A stretch of 64,000 nt of DNA. It comes from Herbaspirillum rubrisubalbicans. Its GTDB lineage: Bacteria > Pseudomonadota > Gammaproteobacteria > Burkholderiales > Burkholderiaceae_D. The translations under genes were made by a program, and so were the position numbers. Shown piece after piece: positions 21,461-31,588 of the stretch; position 1 is the stretch's first letter, and each line of letters begins with the position of its first letter. The notes under the pieces are model-generated. The model was given only the letters and a program-made list of their open reading frames with translations. It searched no databases and was not told where the DNA came from. The stretch spans positions 3,534,001 through 3,598,000 of the forward strand of contig NZ_CP024996.1 in assembly GCF_003719195.1 (NCBI RefSeq), read 5' to 3'.

Positions 21461-21616
21461 GGCGGCCTAACAAGAATTCGAGGAAATCGCGCATTTTTCA
21501 TGCGCAAACCAGAAGCAACCGCAAACGGCCCTGCCGCGCCATGCGCGACGTAGCCGCAACGTGCGCTTCATTGCAGTCTGAATGCTTTTTTTCATCACCT
21601 CTTTTGGAGATTCAAC

Positions 21617-22606
21617 ATGGCTAAAGCCCCCATGCGTGTTGCCGTCACCGGCGCCGCCGGTCAGATCGGTTACTCCCTGCTGTTCCGCATCGCCAACGGC
21701 GATCTGCTGGGCAAAGACCAGCCGGTCATCCTGCAACTGCTGGAAATCCCCGATGAAAAGGCACAGAAGGCCTTGAAGGGCGTCATCATGGAAATCGACG
21801 ACTGTGCCTTCCCCCTGCTGGCTGGCGTGACCGCCCACAGCGATCCGATGACCGCGTTCAAGGATGCCGACATCGCCCTCTTGGTGGGCGCCCGTCCCCG
21901 TGGCCCCGGCATGGAGCGCAAGGATCTGCTGGAAGCCAACGCCCAGATCTTCACTGTACAGGGCAAGGCACTGGACGCCGTGGCTTCGCGCAACGTCAAG
22001 GTGCTGGTGGTCGGCAACCCGGCCAACACCAACGCCTACATCGCCATGAAGTCGGCCCCCAACCTGCCGGCCAAGAACTTCACCGCGATGCTGCGTCTGG
22101 ACCACAACCGCGCCCTGTCGCAAGTGGCTGCCAAGATCGGCAAGCCGGTCTCGGCCATCGAAAAGCTGTGCGTGTGGGGTAACCACTCGCCCACCATGTA
22201 CGCCGACTACCGCTTCGCTACCGCTGATGGCGCTTCGGTCAAGGACACCATCAACGACCAGGAATGGAACAAGAACGTGTTCCTGCCCACCGTCGGCAAG
22301 CGCGGCGCCGCCATCATCGAAGCCCGTGGCCTGTCCTCGGCCGCTTCGGCTGCCAATGCCGCCATCGACCACGTGCGTGACTGGGTGCTGGGCACCAATG
22401 GCAAGTGGACCACCATGGGTATCCCCTCCGACGGTTCCTACGGCATCCCCGAAGGCACCATGTTCGGCTTCCCGGTGACCACCGAAAACGGCGAGTACAA
22501 GATCGTCCAGGGTCTGGAAATCGACGAGTTCTCGCAAGAGCGCATCAACATCACCCTCAAGGAACTGATGGAAGAGCGTGAAGGCGTCAAGCACCTGGTT
22601 GGCTGA
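21617..22606 (+). CDS. mdh: Malate dehydrogenase (NAD-dependent)
   Basis: This 329-residue enzyme interconverts malate and oxaloacetate in the TCA cycle. It has the Rossmann motif [19 protein letters not shown], substrate-binding arginines in [11 protein letters not shown] and LDHNRA, and the catalytic His in [13 protein letters not shown]. It belongs to the type with residues in common with cytosolic and plant MDH (about 330 residues), not the 312-residue E. coli form. TTTGGAGATTC precedes the ATG. It is divergent from gntR and followed by a strong hairpin. Confidence 0.97.
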   Translation: MAKAPMRVAVTGAAGQIGYSLLFRIANGDLLGKDQPVILQLLEIPDEKAQKALKGVIMEIDDCAFPLLAGVTAHSDPMTAFKDADIALLVGARPRGPGMERKDLLEANAQIFTVQGKALDAVASRNVKVLVVGNPANTNAYIAMKSAPNLPAKNFTAMLRLDHNRALSQVAAKIGKPVSAIEKLCVWGNHSPTMYADYRFATADGASVKDTINDQEWNKNVFLPTVGKRGAAIIEARGLSSAASAANAAIDHVRDWVLGTNGKWTTMGIPSDGSYGIPEGTMFGFPVTTENGEYKIVQGLEIDEFSQERINITLKELMEEREGVKHLVG

Positions 22607-22620
22607 TTGACCATGTGACG

Positions 22621-22654
22621 TTGGTGCGGCAGCAGTCTGCTGCTGCCGCACCAA
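22621..22654 (+). terminator. Hairpin after mdh
   Basis: Arms TTGGTGCGGCAGCAG (22621-22635) and CTGCTGCCGCACCAA (22640-22654) pair over 15 bp with a 4-nt loop. It follows the mdh stop by 14 bp. The downstream sequence CCGTAATTT has only a weak T-run, so it may be a partial terminator or a 3'-end stabiliser. Confidence 0.65.
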
Positions 22655-22738
22655 CCGTAATTTAAGCATTACGTCTTACGCTTACGTATTGCGATCTCGA
22701 TCGATTCGACAACCCCTACCCCAATCCATTACGCAGCA

Positions 22739-23740
22739 ATGCATCCTTCCCAGGTCTTGTTCCCAGGTGCCCAGCAGCCGGTTTCGCTTCCGGTATGCGA
22801 TCACTACGCCGGCTCCGAAAAGCTGATGCGCAAGTCGATGGCCCTGCAGCAGGAACTCGGCCCCGTGTTCGACATCACCTTCGACTGCGAAGATGGCGCT
22901 GCCGCCGGCAATGAAGCCGCGCACGCCGAACTGGTCGCCGCGCTCATCGCCAGCCCCGACAACGTTCACCGTCGCATTGGCGCGCGCGTGCATGACGTGG
23001 GTCATGCACATTTCGAGCAGGACGTGGCCACCCTCTGCGGCGCCGCTGCGCGCGAGCTGGCCTACGTGATGTTGCCCAAGCCGGAAGGCGTCGAAGATGT
23101 GCTGCGCGCACTGGAGAGCATCAACCGTGCCGCCCGCGCCGCCGGTCGCAGCTACCTGCCGGTGCAGGTGCTCATCGAAACCCACGGCGCACTGGCCGAT
23201 GCCAACAAGATCGCCGCCCTGCCCCAGGTGCAGTCGCTGTCCTTCGGGGTGATGGATTTCGTTTCGGCCCACTACGGTGCCATTCCCGGCAGCGCCATGC
23301 GCTCGCCCGGACAGTTCGACCATCCGCTGGTGCGACGCGCCAAGCTGGAGATTGCCGCTGCCTGCCATGCGCACGGCAAGGTGCCCTCGCACAATGTGAG
23401 CACCGACATCAAGAATCCCGCCGCAGTGGCCGACGATGCGCGCCGCGCGGCACAGGAGTTTGGCTATACCCGGATGTGGAGCATCCATCCGGACCAGATC
23501 CGTCCCATCGTGCAGGCGATGTCGCCTGCCACCGAGGAAGCCGAACTGGCGGCACAGATCTTGCTCAAGGCGCAGGCGGTGCAATGGGGCCCGATCCAGC
23601 ATCTGGGCAACCTGCATGACCGTGCCAGCTACCGCTATTACTGGAGTATCCTGCAACGCGCGCACGCCACCGGCATTGCGCTGCCGCCGCAGACTGCAGC
23701 ATGGTTCGCCCCTGGCGACTCCCCTTCAACCCAGCCGTAA
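22739..23740 (+). CDS. HpcH/HpaI aldolase / citrate lyase beta-like (CitE family) CoA-ester lyase
   Basis: This 333-residue TIM-barrel protein has CitE-family motifs: DITFDCEDGAAAGNE (metal-binding and catalytic acidic cluster), VMLPKPEGVEDV, a mid-chain VLIETHGALADA with the metal-binding Glu, and SIHPDQIRPI at the C-terminal side. Related enzymes cleave malyl-, citramalyl- or citryl-CoA; which substrate applies here cannot be read from the sequence. No citrate lyase alpha or gamma subunit is nearby, so it is not part of a citrate lyase complex. It lies between mdh and acnA, so a role in C4/C6 acid metabolism is plausible. Confidence 0.85.
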   Translation: MHPSQVLFPGAQQPVSLPVCDHYAGSEKLMRKSMALQQELGPVFDITFDCEDGAAAGNEAAHAELVAALIASPDNVHRRIGARVHDVGHAHFEQDVATLCGAAARELAYVMLPKPEGVEDVLRALESINRAARAAGRSYLPVQVLIETHGALADANKIAALPQVQSLSFGVMDFVSAHYGAIPGSAMRSPGQFDHPLVRRAKLEIAAACHAHGKVPSHNVSTDIKNPAAVADDARRAAQEFGYTRMWSIHPDQIRPIVQAMSPATEEAELAAQILLKAQAVQWGPIQHLGNLHDRASYRYYWSILQRAHATGIALPPQTAAWFAPGDSPSTQP

Positions 23741-23768
23741 AAACCGTTTCGATATTCGATAGACGTCT

Positions 23769-24314
23769 ATGAAAAAGCACCTGAGCCTCCTCGCCCTGTT
23801 GGGCGCCCTGTTCGCCGTCGCCGGCATCGCCCCGGCACATGCCGACACCGACAGCACGCACACCACCAAGAAGAAGGTGGTCAAGAAGGCGCACACCAAG
23901 AAGGCTGCTGCGGCTGCTGCAGCGCCGGCGGCCAAGATGCCGTTCTCCTCGGATGCCGAGGATGACGACAGCGAACCCGAACTCAGCGGCACCCAGTCGG
24001 CCGACTTCCAGTGCGAAATGGGCAACAAGCTGACCATCTGGAAGAACGATGCCGATGACAAGCACATCGCCATCCGCTGGAACAAGCGCATCCACCGTCT
24101 GACCCGCGTGGCCACCACCACCGGTGCCAACCGCTTCGAAAACCACAAGATGGGCCTGGTCTGGATCGGTATCCCGGCCAAGGGCCTGCTGCTGGATTCC
24201 AAGAAGGGTCAGCAACTGGCCAACGAATGCAAGAACGCCGACCAGATCAAGGCCGCTGCTGCCGCCAGCGCAGCGCCGGCCTCGACCCTGGCCGCCGCAC
24301 CGCACCAGAACTGA
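23769..24314 (+). CDS. Small exported protein, possibly MliC-like
   Basis: This 181-residue protein has a clear signal peptide (KKHLSLLALLGALFAVAG, cleavage after AHA). A Lys/Ala-rich low-complexity stretch (about residues 30-60) comes next, then an acidic patch. The folded part (about 75-160) starts with FQCEMGNKLTIWKND and ends at QQLANEC, giving two Cys that could form a disulfide. The spacing and pattern loosely recall MliC/PliC lysozyme inhibitors, but I am not certain. It is 28 bp after the CitE-like gene and upstream of acnA. Confidence 0.72.
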   Translation: MKKHLSLLALLGALFAVAGIAPAHADTDSTHTTKKKVVKKAHTKKAAAAAAAPAAKMPFSSDAEDDDSEPELSGTQSADFQCEMGNKLTIWKNDADDKHIAIRWNKRIHRLTRVATTTGANRFENHKMGLVWIGIPAKGLLLDSKKGQQLANECKNADQIKAAAAASAAPASTLAAAPHQN

Positions 24315-24460
24315 ACCGGTCAGGCAGCCTTTGCCGGTCCAGGAAGTTTTTAGTAACAAAGAATCATAGAATCAGGCAGCACCCCGCAGTTCACCATTGC
24401 AGCGCAAACCGGATTCGACTAGCTAGCATCACTAAATTGCCAAATTAAGGAGAAGAGGCC

Positions 24461-27172
24461 ATGTCTCGCAACACATTGAACACCCTGAAGGAATTCAAGA
24501 TTTCCGGTTCCAAGAAGGGCAAGTTCTACTCCCTGCCCGCCCTGCAAAAATCGCTGGGCGTGAATATCTCGCGCCTGCCGGTGTCCATCCGTATCGTGCT
24601 GGAATCGGTGCTGCGCAACTGCGACGGCCAGAAGGTCACCGAAGAACACGTCAAGCAGTTGGCCAACTGGGGCGCCAAGGCCGCTCGCGTGGATGAGATC
24701 CCCTTCGTGGTGGCCCGCGTGGTGCTGCAGGACTTCACCGGCGTGCCTCTGCTGGCCGACCTGGCCGCCATGCGCAACGTCGCCAGCAAGCTGGGCAAGA
24801 ACCCCAAGAACATCGAACCGCTGGTGCCGGTGGACCTGGTGGTGGACCACTCGGTGCAGATCGACCACTTCCGTGAAAAGAAGGCACTGGACCTGAACAT
24901 GAAGCTGGAATTCTCGCGCAACAACGAGCGCTACCAGTTCATGAAGTGGGGTATGCAAGCCTTCGACACCTTCGGTGTGGTGCCCCCGGGCTTCGGCATC
25001 GTGCACCAGGTGAACCTGGAATACCTGGCACGCGGCGTGCACAACAAGACCGGCGTCTACTACCCTGACACCCTGGTCGGCACCGACTCCCACACCACCA
25101 TGATCAACGGCATCGGCGTGGTCGGCTGGGGCGTGGGCGGCATCGAAGCCGAAGCCGGCATGTTGGGCCAGCCGGTCTACTTCCTGACCCCCGACGTGGT
25201 CGGCGTGAACCTGACCGGCGCTCTGCGCGAAGGCGTCACCGCCACCGACCTGGTGCTGACCATCACCGAACTGCTGCGCCAGACCAAGGTCGTGGGCAAG
25301 TTCGTCGAATTCTTCGGTGAAGGCACCGAATCGCTGTCGCTGACCGACCGCGCCACCATCGCCAACATGGCCCCGGAATACGGCGCCACCATGGGCTTCT
25401 TCCCGGTCGACGACGCCACCATCGCCTACTTCAAGGGCACCGGCCGCACCAAGGCCGAGATCGACGCCTTCGAAGCCTACTTCAAGGCCCAAGGCCTGTA
25501 CGGCGTGCCCAAGGCTGGCCAGATCGACTACACCCAGGAAGTCTCGCTGGACCTGGGCACCGTCGCCCCGTCGCTGGCAGGTCCGAAGCGTCCGCAAGAC
25601 CGCATCGAGATCGGCAACGTCAAGTCCACTTTCTCGGACCTCTTCACCAAGCCGACCGCTGAAAACGGCTTCAACAAGAAGGCTGAAGACCTGGGTGCTT
25701 CCTACAAGAACGCCGACGGCGTGGATGTGCACAACGGTGACGTGCTGATCGCCGCCATCACCTCCTGCACCAACACCTCCAACCCGAGCGTGCTGCTGGC
25801 TGCTGGTCTGCTGGCCAAGAAGGCCGTGGAAGCCGGCCTGAAGGTCGCACCGCACATCAAGACCTCGCTGGCCCCTGGCTCGCGCGTGGTGACCAAGTAC
25901 CTGGAAGCCGCTGGCCTGCTGCCGTACCTGGAAAAGCTGGGCTTTGGCGTGACCGCCTACGGTTGCACCACCTGCATCGGCAACGCTGGCGACCTGACCC
26001 CGGCCATGAACGAAGCCATCGTCAAGAACGACGTGGTGGCCGCTGCCGTGCTGTCGGGCAATCGCAACTTCGAAGCCCGTATCCACCCGAACATCCGCGC
26101 CAACTTCCTGGCTTCGCCCCCGCTGGTGGTGGCCTACGCCATCGCCGGCAACGTCACCCGTGACCTGATGACCGAACCGGTCGGCAAGGGCAAGGGCGGC
26201 AAGCCCGTCTACCTGGGCGACATCTGGCCGACCTCGCAGGAGATCGAAAAGCTGCTCAAGTTCGCCATGAACGCCAAGACCTTCAAGGAAAACTACGCCG
26301 ATGTGAAGGGCGCTCCCGGCAAGCTGTGGGAAGCCATCAAGGGCGTGGCCAAGGGTGAAGTCTACAACTGGCCGAGCTCGACCTACATCGCCGAGCCGCC
26401 GTTCTTCGAGAACTTCAGCGAAGAACCCCAGGCTGCAGCGACCGGCATCAGCGGCGCCCGCGCTCTGGGCGTGTTCGGCGACTCGATCACCACCGACCAC
26501 ATCTCCCCGGCCGGCTCCATCAAGGAATCCAGCCCGGCTGGCAAGTGGCTGCAAGCCAATGGCGTGTTGAAGGCGGACTTCAACTCCTACGGCTCGCGTC
26601 GCGGCAACCACGAGATCATGATGCGCGGCACCTTCGCCAACGTGCGTATCAAGAACCTGATGATCCCGGCCAAGGAAGACGGCTCGCGCGTCGAAGGCGG
26701 CATCACCATTCACCAGCCTTCCGGTGAAGAAATGTCGATCTACGACGCCGCCATGAAGTACGTGGCCGAAGGCACCCCGACCATGGTCTTCGGTGGCGAA
26801 GAGTACGGTACCGGCTCCTCCCGTGACTGGGCTGCCAAGGGCACCCAGCTGCTGGGCGTGAAGGCCGTGATCGCACGTTCCTTCGAGCGTATCCACCGCT
26901 CCAACCTGGTGGGTATGGGCGTGCTGCCGCTGCAGTTCCTGGGCAATGACAGTGTTCAGTCGCTGGGCATCACCGGTGAAGAAAGCTTCGACCTGAAGGG
27001 CCTGGAAGGCGAGATCAAGCCGCAACAGGAAGCCACCCTGGTGATCCATCGCAAGAACGGCCAGACCCAGGAAGTCAAGCTGCTGCTGCGCATCGATACC
27101 CCGATCGAAGTGGACTACTACAAGCATGGCGGCATCCTGCCGTTCGTGCTGCGTCAACTGCTGGCCGCCTAA
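24461..27172 (+). CDS. acnA: Aconitate hydratase A
   Basis: This 903-residue enzyme isomerises citrate to isocitrate through its [4Fe-4S] cluster. Cluster ligands are Cys436 ([10 protein letters not shown]), Cys502 and Cys505 ([10 protein letters not shown]). Other family motifs are [18 protein letters not shown] and, in the swivel domain, [18 protein letters not shown]. Length fits the AcnA/IRP type. TTAAGGAGAAG precedes the ATG. It ends with a canonical terminator. Like other AcnA proteins the apo form could bind RNA, but nothing in the sequence addresses that. Confidence 0.97.
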   Translation: MSRNTLNTLKEFKISGSKKGKFYSLPALQKSLGVNISRLPVSIRIVLESVLRNCDGQKVTEEHVKQLANWGAKAARVDEIPFVVARVVLQDFTGVPLLADLAAMRNVASKLGKNPKNIEPLVPVDLVVDHSVQIDHFREKKALDLNMKLEFSRNNERYQFMKWGMQAFDTFGVVPPGFGIVHQVNLEYLARGVHNKTGVYYPDTLVGTDSHTTMINGIGVVGWGVGGIEAEAGMLGQPVYFLTPDVVGVNLTGALREGVTATDLVLTITELLRQTKVVGKFVEFFGEGTESLSLTDRATIANMAPEYGATMGFFPVDDATIAYFKGTGRTKAEIDAFEAYFKAQGLYGVPKAGQIDYTQEVSLDLGTVAPSLAGPKRPQDRIEIGNVKSTFSDLFTKPTAENGFNKKAEDLGASYKNADGVDVHNGDVLIAAITSCTNTSNPSVLLAAGLLAKKAVEAGLKVAPHIKTSLAPGSRVVTKYLEAAGLLPYLEKLGFGVTAYGCTTCIGNAGDLTPAMNEAIVKNDVVAAAVLSGNRNFEARIHPNIRANFLASPPLVVAYAIAGNVTRDLMTEPVGKGKGGKPVYLGDIWPTSQEIEKLLKFAMNAKTFKENYADVKGAPGKLWEAIKGVAKGEVYNWPSSTYIAEPPFFENFSEEPQAAATGISGARALGVFGDSITTDHISPAGSIKESSPAGKWLQANGVLKADFNSYGSRRGNHEIMMRGTFANVRIKNLMIPAKEDGSRVEGGITIHQPSGEEMSIYDAAMKYVAEGTPTMVFGGEEYGTGSSRDWAAKGTQLLGVKAVIARSFERIHRSNLVGMGVLPLQFLGNDSVQSLGITGEESFDLKGLEGEIKPQQEATLVIHRKNGQTQEVKLLLRIDTPIEVDYYKHGGILPFVLRQLLAA

Positions 27173-27222
27173 GCAGGGCCTCACCGCAGCCCGTTGCGGC
27201 TGCAGTGGCACAGGCAAGACCG

Positions 27223-27250
27223 AAAAACGCCGGATTCGTCCGGCGTTTTT
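27223..27250 (+). terminator. Intrinsic terminator after acnA
   Basis: AAAAACGCCGGA (27223-27234), the tetraloop TTCG and TCCGGCGTTTTT (27239-27250) form a textbook rho-independent terminator 50 bp past the acnA stop. Confidence 0.92.
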
Positions 27251-27349
27251 TATTGCCCATTGGAGCGACCTGCCCGCGCTTGCGGCTGACAGCCCGGACA
27301 AATCATCTACAATAGGCAGTTTCGTCTCTACAGATTACTGATTGCCTCC

Positions 27350-28597
27350 ATGCGTCGTCCCGCCAAACGTTCCTCCTCCAAGCTTTCTGCCGACAGCCAA
27401 CACTTGGTGACCTTCGCGCAAGCCATCGCGCAAGCCTCCAGCCGGCTCGAAGAGCGCGCCTGGCTGAAGCCCCTTGACGCCCTGCTCAACAAGCTGCTGC
27501 GCACCGGCCATCAAGGCTTGCTCGATGCCGCCCTGGATCACCTGTTCAAGGCCGACCTGGACGCCTATGACGTCTTGATCGAAGCCGTCGAGGCCGGCAG
27601 CGAATCGACCACCCTGGAGCATGACGGCCAGGACTACGACGTGCAATTGCTGGTGCTGCCGGTATTGGCCTGGACCCGCTTTGCCATCGCCTCCGGCCCG
27701 ATCGCCGGCGACCTGCTCAGTGCCATCGGCGCCCATCTGCACGCCCACGTGCTGGCCACCGATGCCCGTCTGGCACTGGCCCCGGCGCTGTTCTCCATCG
27801 AGCAACTGCCACGGGTGCACGCTGATGTCTTCGCCCTGACCCGCCAGATGGGCCAAAGCGCCCTGAAGAACGCGCCGGTGCAAATGCGCGGCGAGCAGCC
27901 CCCCACCGCCGCCTTCCTGGCCGATACGCGCTATGTGATCGCCGCAGTCGCGGTACCGGCCGGCGGCGCCCTGTTCCACTGGCAGGACAGCGAACAGCAA
28001 AGCCATTTCTCGGCCAACAAGGCCGCCGCCTTCGAAGCCTGGAAGCAACAGGCCACACCGCTGTTTACGCGCCTGTTGCCCGGTTGCAGTGTCGAACTGC
28101 TGCTGCCGCAGGCCTACTTCTTCGGCTGCCGCGAGGCCGACAAGCGCATCCGCCCGGCCTCCATTCGCGCCGCCGACTACTTCCTGACGCAAACCCTGGA
28201 CATCGCCTCTTCCGAGCTGCACGCCAGCATCGGCGGCTTCTCCGAGGACATCAATGGCCAGATCGATGAATACCGCATCGGTTTTTCCATCGGCGACGAC
28301 CCCACCGTGGTCTATGGCACGGTCTGGCCCTTGTATGAACAGGAAAGCGGTGAAGAACTGCCCATGATGATCCCGGCCGGCGCCGGCCTGCTGGAAGGCC
28401 TGCCGCCCAGCCCGCTGCAGCAGATCCTGATGGTGTTGCGCGAATGCGGCATCGTGCACATCAAGCATCATGCAGAACGCTTCACCATGGAGTTTTGCGA
28501 TGACTGCGGCGCCCCCCTGTTCCCTGACCGTGAAGGTGAACTGGTGCACGCGGAAATGCCGGAAGATACGCCTCCTCAGGTCGAGCACTTCCACTGA
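27350..28597 (+). CDS. DUF2863-family protein
   Basis: This 415-residue soluble protein of unknown function is, to my knowledge, a Burkholderiales-restricted family (DUF2863). The N-terminus is Lys/Arg-rich (MRRPAKRSSSKLS). The body has no transmembrane segments. Near the C-terminus FCDDCGAPLFPD contains a paired Cys motif of the CxxC kind that might hold a metal, although only one such pair is seen. It is monocistronic, lying between the acnA terminator and the bidirectional terminator shared with cheW. Confidence 0.8.
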   Translation: MRRPAKRSSSKLSADSQHLVTFAQAIAQASSRLEERAWLKPLDALLNKLLRTGHQGLLDAALDHLFKADLDAYDVLIEAVEAGSESTTLEHDGQDYDVQLLVLPVLAWTRFAIASGPIAGDLLSAIGAHLHAHVLATDARLALAPALFSIEQLPRVHADVFALTRQMGQSALKNAPVQMRGEQPPTAAFLADTRYVIAAVAVPAGGALFHWQDSEQQSHFSANKAAAFEAWKQQATPLFTRLLPGCSVELLLPQAYFFGCREADKRIRPASIRAADYFLTQTLDIASSELHASIGGFSEDINGQIDEYRIGFSIGDDPTVVYGTVWPLYEQESGEELPMMIPAGAGLLEGLPPSPLQQILMVLRECGIVHIKHHAERFTMEFCDDCGAPLFPDREGELVHAEMPEDTPPQVEHFH

Positions 28598-28689
28598 GAT
28601 ATGAAGCAATAGCCTACCAGGAGGCAGGCCAGACCGGCTTGGCCGCACAAAGCTTCATATCGCCCCCAAGGCGTGCCGAAACGCCAATA

Positions 28690-28723
28690 AAAAAGGCATC
28701 CACCACACGGCGGATGCCTTTTT
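28690..28723. terminator. Bidirectional terminator between the DUF2863 gene and cheW
   Basis: Arms AAAAAGGCATCC (28690-28701) and GGATGCCTTTTT (28712-28723) with A and T tails can stop transcription from both convergent units. Confidence 0.9.
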
Positions 28724-28833
28724 CTCTTCTGTAGCAGGCTATCGTGCCTGCTTTTTCCTGCGCGACCGAATGACGACCAAAACCAGATCCGGTCTGCGTC
28801 TCCTCCGGATCCCTTGCCACAGCCCGACAGTGA

Positions 28834-29340
28834 TCAGGCGGCCAGTTTCTCGATCAGGCCCATTTCGGCGCTGGACATCAGCTTATCGATATCGACCAGG
28901 ATCAGCATACGCTGCTCCAGGGTACCCAGGCCGATCAGGTAGTCGGAATCGAAGGTGGTGCCCATTTCCGGTGCCGGCTTGATCTGTTCCTGGGTCAGGG
29001 TGATCACGTCGGAGACGCTGTCGACCACCATGCCTACCACGCGACCACCGATGTTCAAGATGATCACGACGGTGAACTGGTCATAGGTCGGCTCGCCCAG
29101 CTGGAACTTGATGCGCATATCGACGATGGGGACGATGATGCCGCGCAGGTTGACCACGCCCTTGATGAAATCAGGCGAGTTGGCGATGCGGGTGACGGCT
29201 TCGTAGCCGCGGATTTCCTGAACCTTCAGAATATCGATGCCGTATTCTTCCTTACCCAGGGTGAAGGCAAGAAACTCGTTTCCGTTGCTGTCGGTCTTGT
29301 CGCCGAAGCCGGAAAGATTCTTGGATGCAGTGTCAGACAT
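28834..29340 (-). CDS. cheW: Chemotaxis coupling protein CheW
   Basis: This 168-residue adaptor links chemoreceptors to the kinase CheA. The CheW-like SH3 fold is evident: [24 protein letters not shown], here noted as [15 protein letters not shown] plus KVQEIRGY, then [13 protein letters not shown] and [12 protein letters not shown]. The first 20 residues form a flexible Ser/Asp-rich tail. It is the last gene of the motA-motB-cheZ-like-cheY-cheA-cheW unit, 18 bp after cheA. Confidence 0.96.
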   Translation of the reverse strand: MSDTASKNLSGFGDKTDSNGNEFLAFTLGKEEYGIDILKVQEIRGYEAVTRIANSPDFIKGVVNLRGIIVPIVDMRIKFQLGEPTYDQFTVVIILNIGGRVVGMVVDSVSDVITLTQEQIKPAPEMGTTFDSDYLIGLGTLEQRMLILVDIDKLMSSAEMGLIEKLAA

Positions 29341-29358
29341 GTTGAGGCCCTTTAAAAA

Positions 29359-31536
29359 TCAGGAAAATACAGATTCGTCATTCAGTTGGCGGCTGGATCG
29401 CAGCAAGGCTGCCACATCGACAATCAGGGCAACGCCGCCGTCACCCAGAATAGTAGCACCGGAAATACCGGCGACCTTCCGATAGTTGGATTCCAGGTTC
29501 TTGACAACGATTTGCTGTTGTCCGATCAAGTCATCCACGAAAAGTGCCGCCTTCTTTCCATCTGACTCCAAAATGACCACCAATCCTTGCGAGGGGTCAG
29601 TAAAGGAAGGTTCGATGTTGAAAATCTGATACAGCGGGATCAGTGGCAGATATTCGCCGCGCACGCGCAGCACCTGGCCCTGACCGGAAATTTCCTTGAT
29701 ATCTTGCGGCAAAGGCTGCAAAGATTCAACCACATATCCAAGCGGCAATATGTAGACTTCTTCACCTATGCGGATCGACATGCCATCCAGGATCGCCAGC
29801 GTCAGCGGCAGCGAGATCGAAATGGTGGTGCCGAAACCCTTGCTGGAGCGGATATCGACCGCCCCGCCCATGGCCAGGATGTTGCGCTTGACCACGTCCA
29901 TGCCCACGCCACGGCCCGAGACATCGGTGACCTGCTCGGCGGTGGAGAAACCCGGCTCGAAGATCAGTTGCCAGACATCGGCGTCAGACAGGTTGTCGGT
30001 CACCGGCATCCCCTGCTGCTTGGCCTTGGCCAGGATCTTGTCGCGGTTCAGGCCGCCACCGTCGTCGGTGACTTCGATGATGATATTGCCGCCCTGGTGC
30101 TCGGCCGACAGTGACAGCACCCCGGCTTCGCCCTTGCCGGCCGCACACCGGGCTTCCGGCAATTCGATGCCGTGGTCGATGCTGTTGCGCACCAGGTGGG
30201 TCAACGGATCGACGATGCGCTCGATCAAGCCCTTGTCCAGCTCGGTGGCTGCGCCATGGGTGACGAACTCGACCTGCTTGCCCAGCTTGTGGGCCAGGTC
30301 GCGCACCATGCGCGGGAAGCGCGAGAAGACATAATCCATGGGCATCATGCGGATCGACATCACCGACTCCTGCAGATCCCGGGTATTGCGGCTCAATTGG
30401 CTCACGCTATTGAGCAGGTGTTCGTGGTGCATCGGGTCGAGCTTGCCCACGCGCTGCTCGATCATGGCCTGGGTAATGACCAGCTCGCCCACCAGGTTGA
30501 TCAGTTGGTCGACCTTCTCGATGCTCACGCGAATGGAAGACGACTCCTGGGCCAGTCCGGCACCACCCTTGGCCGCCTTCTTTTCGGCCGAGGCATGTTC
30601 GCCATGCAAATGGGCATCGTCGTGATGCGCATTGCCGTTGCCATTGCCTGTGGCATGAGCCGCGCCGTCGGCATCGGCCTTCTTCGGGCTGATGTCCAGC
30701 GGCACGAAGGGGGCGAAGAAGCCGTAGCCCTGCTCGCGCTCCTTGTCTTCGATAGCGGTGTGATTGTCGAAGAAACCGTAGCCCTGGGTGCGTTCGCGCT
30801 CTTCCTGGGTCACGAAATTGTCGAAGAAGCCGTAGCCGCGCTCTTCATCGCTGCCCTGAGCGGCTTCGACCGCTTGTGAAATCTTCAGATCGGCCACATT
30901 GACGATGAAGGCGCAAATGGCGACCACGTCATCGATCGGTTCGGCCGTATCCAGGATGAATACCCAGCGCCCCTCGGGCGACTTGGATTTTTCCAGCTTG
31001 CCCAGCATGGACAATTCATCGGCCAGGGCGTCGGCATCCTTGTCGGCGATGACGGGCATGTCCAGCCGGTAGCGGCGCACGCCACCAGGTCCGACCACGG
31101 CCGCGACCGGGGCAGCCGCCGCCTTGGGTGCGGCGGCACTGGAACTCTTGCCCTGCGACAGGGCTTCGAGCAACATGCGCACCTGAGCCACCGCTTCCTG
31201 GTCCACCTCGGCGCCATGCTTGTGGCCGTCGAGCATGGACTTGAGCACATCCTTGGCGGCCAGGAAGGCGTCCACGTGCTCCGAAGTCAGGGCCATCTGG
31301 CCCTGGCGAATGCGGTCCAGCAGCGACTCCAGCACGTGCGTGACTTCGGCGATATCGGTCAGGCCGAAGGTGGATGAACCACCCTTGATCGAATGTGCGG
31401 CGCGAAACACCGCATTGAGGTCTTCCGGATCGGGAGACTCCACATTGACGGCCAACAACAGCTTTTCCATTTCCGCGAGCCCTTCCTCGGCCTCGTCGAA
31501 AAAGACCTGGAAAAACTGGCTCATATCAATGCTCAT
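29359..31536 (-). CDS. cheA: Chemotaxis histidine kinase CheA
   Basis: This 725-residue kinase phosphorylates CheY in response to receptor signals. The P1 domain has the phospho-His48 in AAHSIKGGSSTFGL. A second segment (about 150-225) looks like a P2/CheY-binding domain. It is followed by an unusual aromatic repeat: GYGFF at residues 234, 252 and 270, spaced exactly 18 apart. After a His/Asp-rich linker come P3 (dimerisation), the ATPase with VTDDGGGLNRDKIL and GRGVGMDVVKRNI, and the C-terminal CheW-like P5. It is encoded between cheY and cheW in the flagellar operon. Confidence 0.96.
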   Translation of the reverse strand: MSIDMSQFFQVFFDEAEEGLAEMEKLLLAVNVESPDPEDLNAVFRAAHSIKGGSSTFGLTDIAEVTHVLESLLDRIRQGQMALTSEHVDAFLAAKDVLKSMLDGHKHGAEVDQEAVAQVRMLLEALSQGKSSSAAAPKAAAAPVAAVVGPGGVRRYRLDMPVIADKDADALADELSMLGKLEKSKSPEGRWVFILDTAEPIDDVVAICAFIVNVADLKISQAVEAAQGSDEERGYGFFDNFVTQEERERTQGYGFFDNHTAIEDKEREQGYGFFAPFVPLDISPKKADADGAAHATGNGNGNAHHDDAHLHGEHASAEKKAAKGGAGLAQESSSIRVSIEKVDQLINLVGELVITQAMIEQRVGKLDPMHHEHLLNSVSQLSRNTRDLQESVMSIRMMPMDYVFSRFPRMVRDLAHKLGKQVEFVTHGAATELDKGLIERIVDPLTHLVRNSIDHGIELPEARCAAGKGEAGVLSLSAEHQGGNIIIEVTDDGGGLNRDKILAKAKQQGMPVTDNLSDADVWQLIFEPGFSTAEQVTDVSGRGVGMDVVKRNILAMGGAVDIRSSKGFGTTISISLPLTLAILDGMSIRIGEEVYILPLGYVVESLQPLPQDIKEISGQGQVLRVRGEYLPLIPLYQIFNIEPSFTDPSQGLVVILESDGKKAALFVDDLIGQQQIVVKNLESNYRKVAGISGATILGDGGVALIVDVAALLRSSRQLNDESVFS
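30715..30837 (-). repeat. Three-copy 18-residue GYGFF repeat inside cheA
   Basis: Codons 234-274 of cheA encode two full 54-bp units, GYGFFDNFVTQEERERTQ and GYGFFDNHTAIEDKEREQ, and a third truncated unit starting GYGFFAPF. The DNA copies are related but diverged, so selection for the peptide is more likely than recent duplication. Confidence 0.85.
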
Positions 31537-31588
31537 GCCTGGGCTCCATGCTGGATGCAGTACGTGTATTCTTATTATTCCGGCAAGA

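Noticed and set aside
24419..27301. 960-codon open frame on the minus strand
   Set aside because: It is antisense to acnA, whose protein has all aconitase motifs. The frame is open because of high GC and codon bias, and its translation is His/Gln/Gly-rich with no domain.
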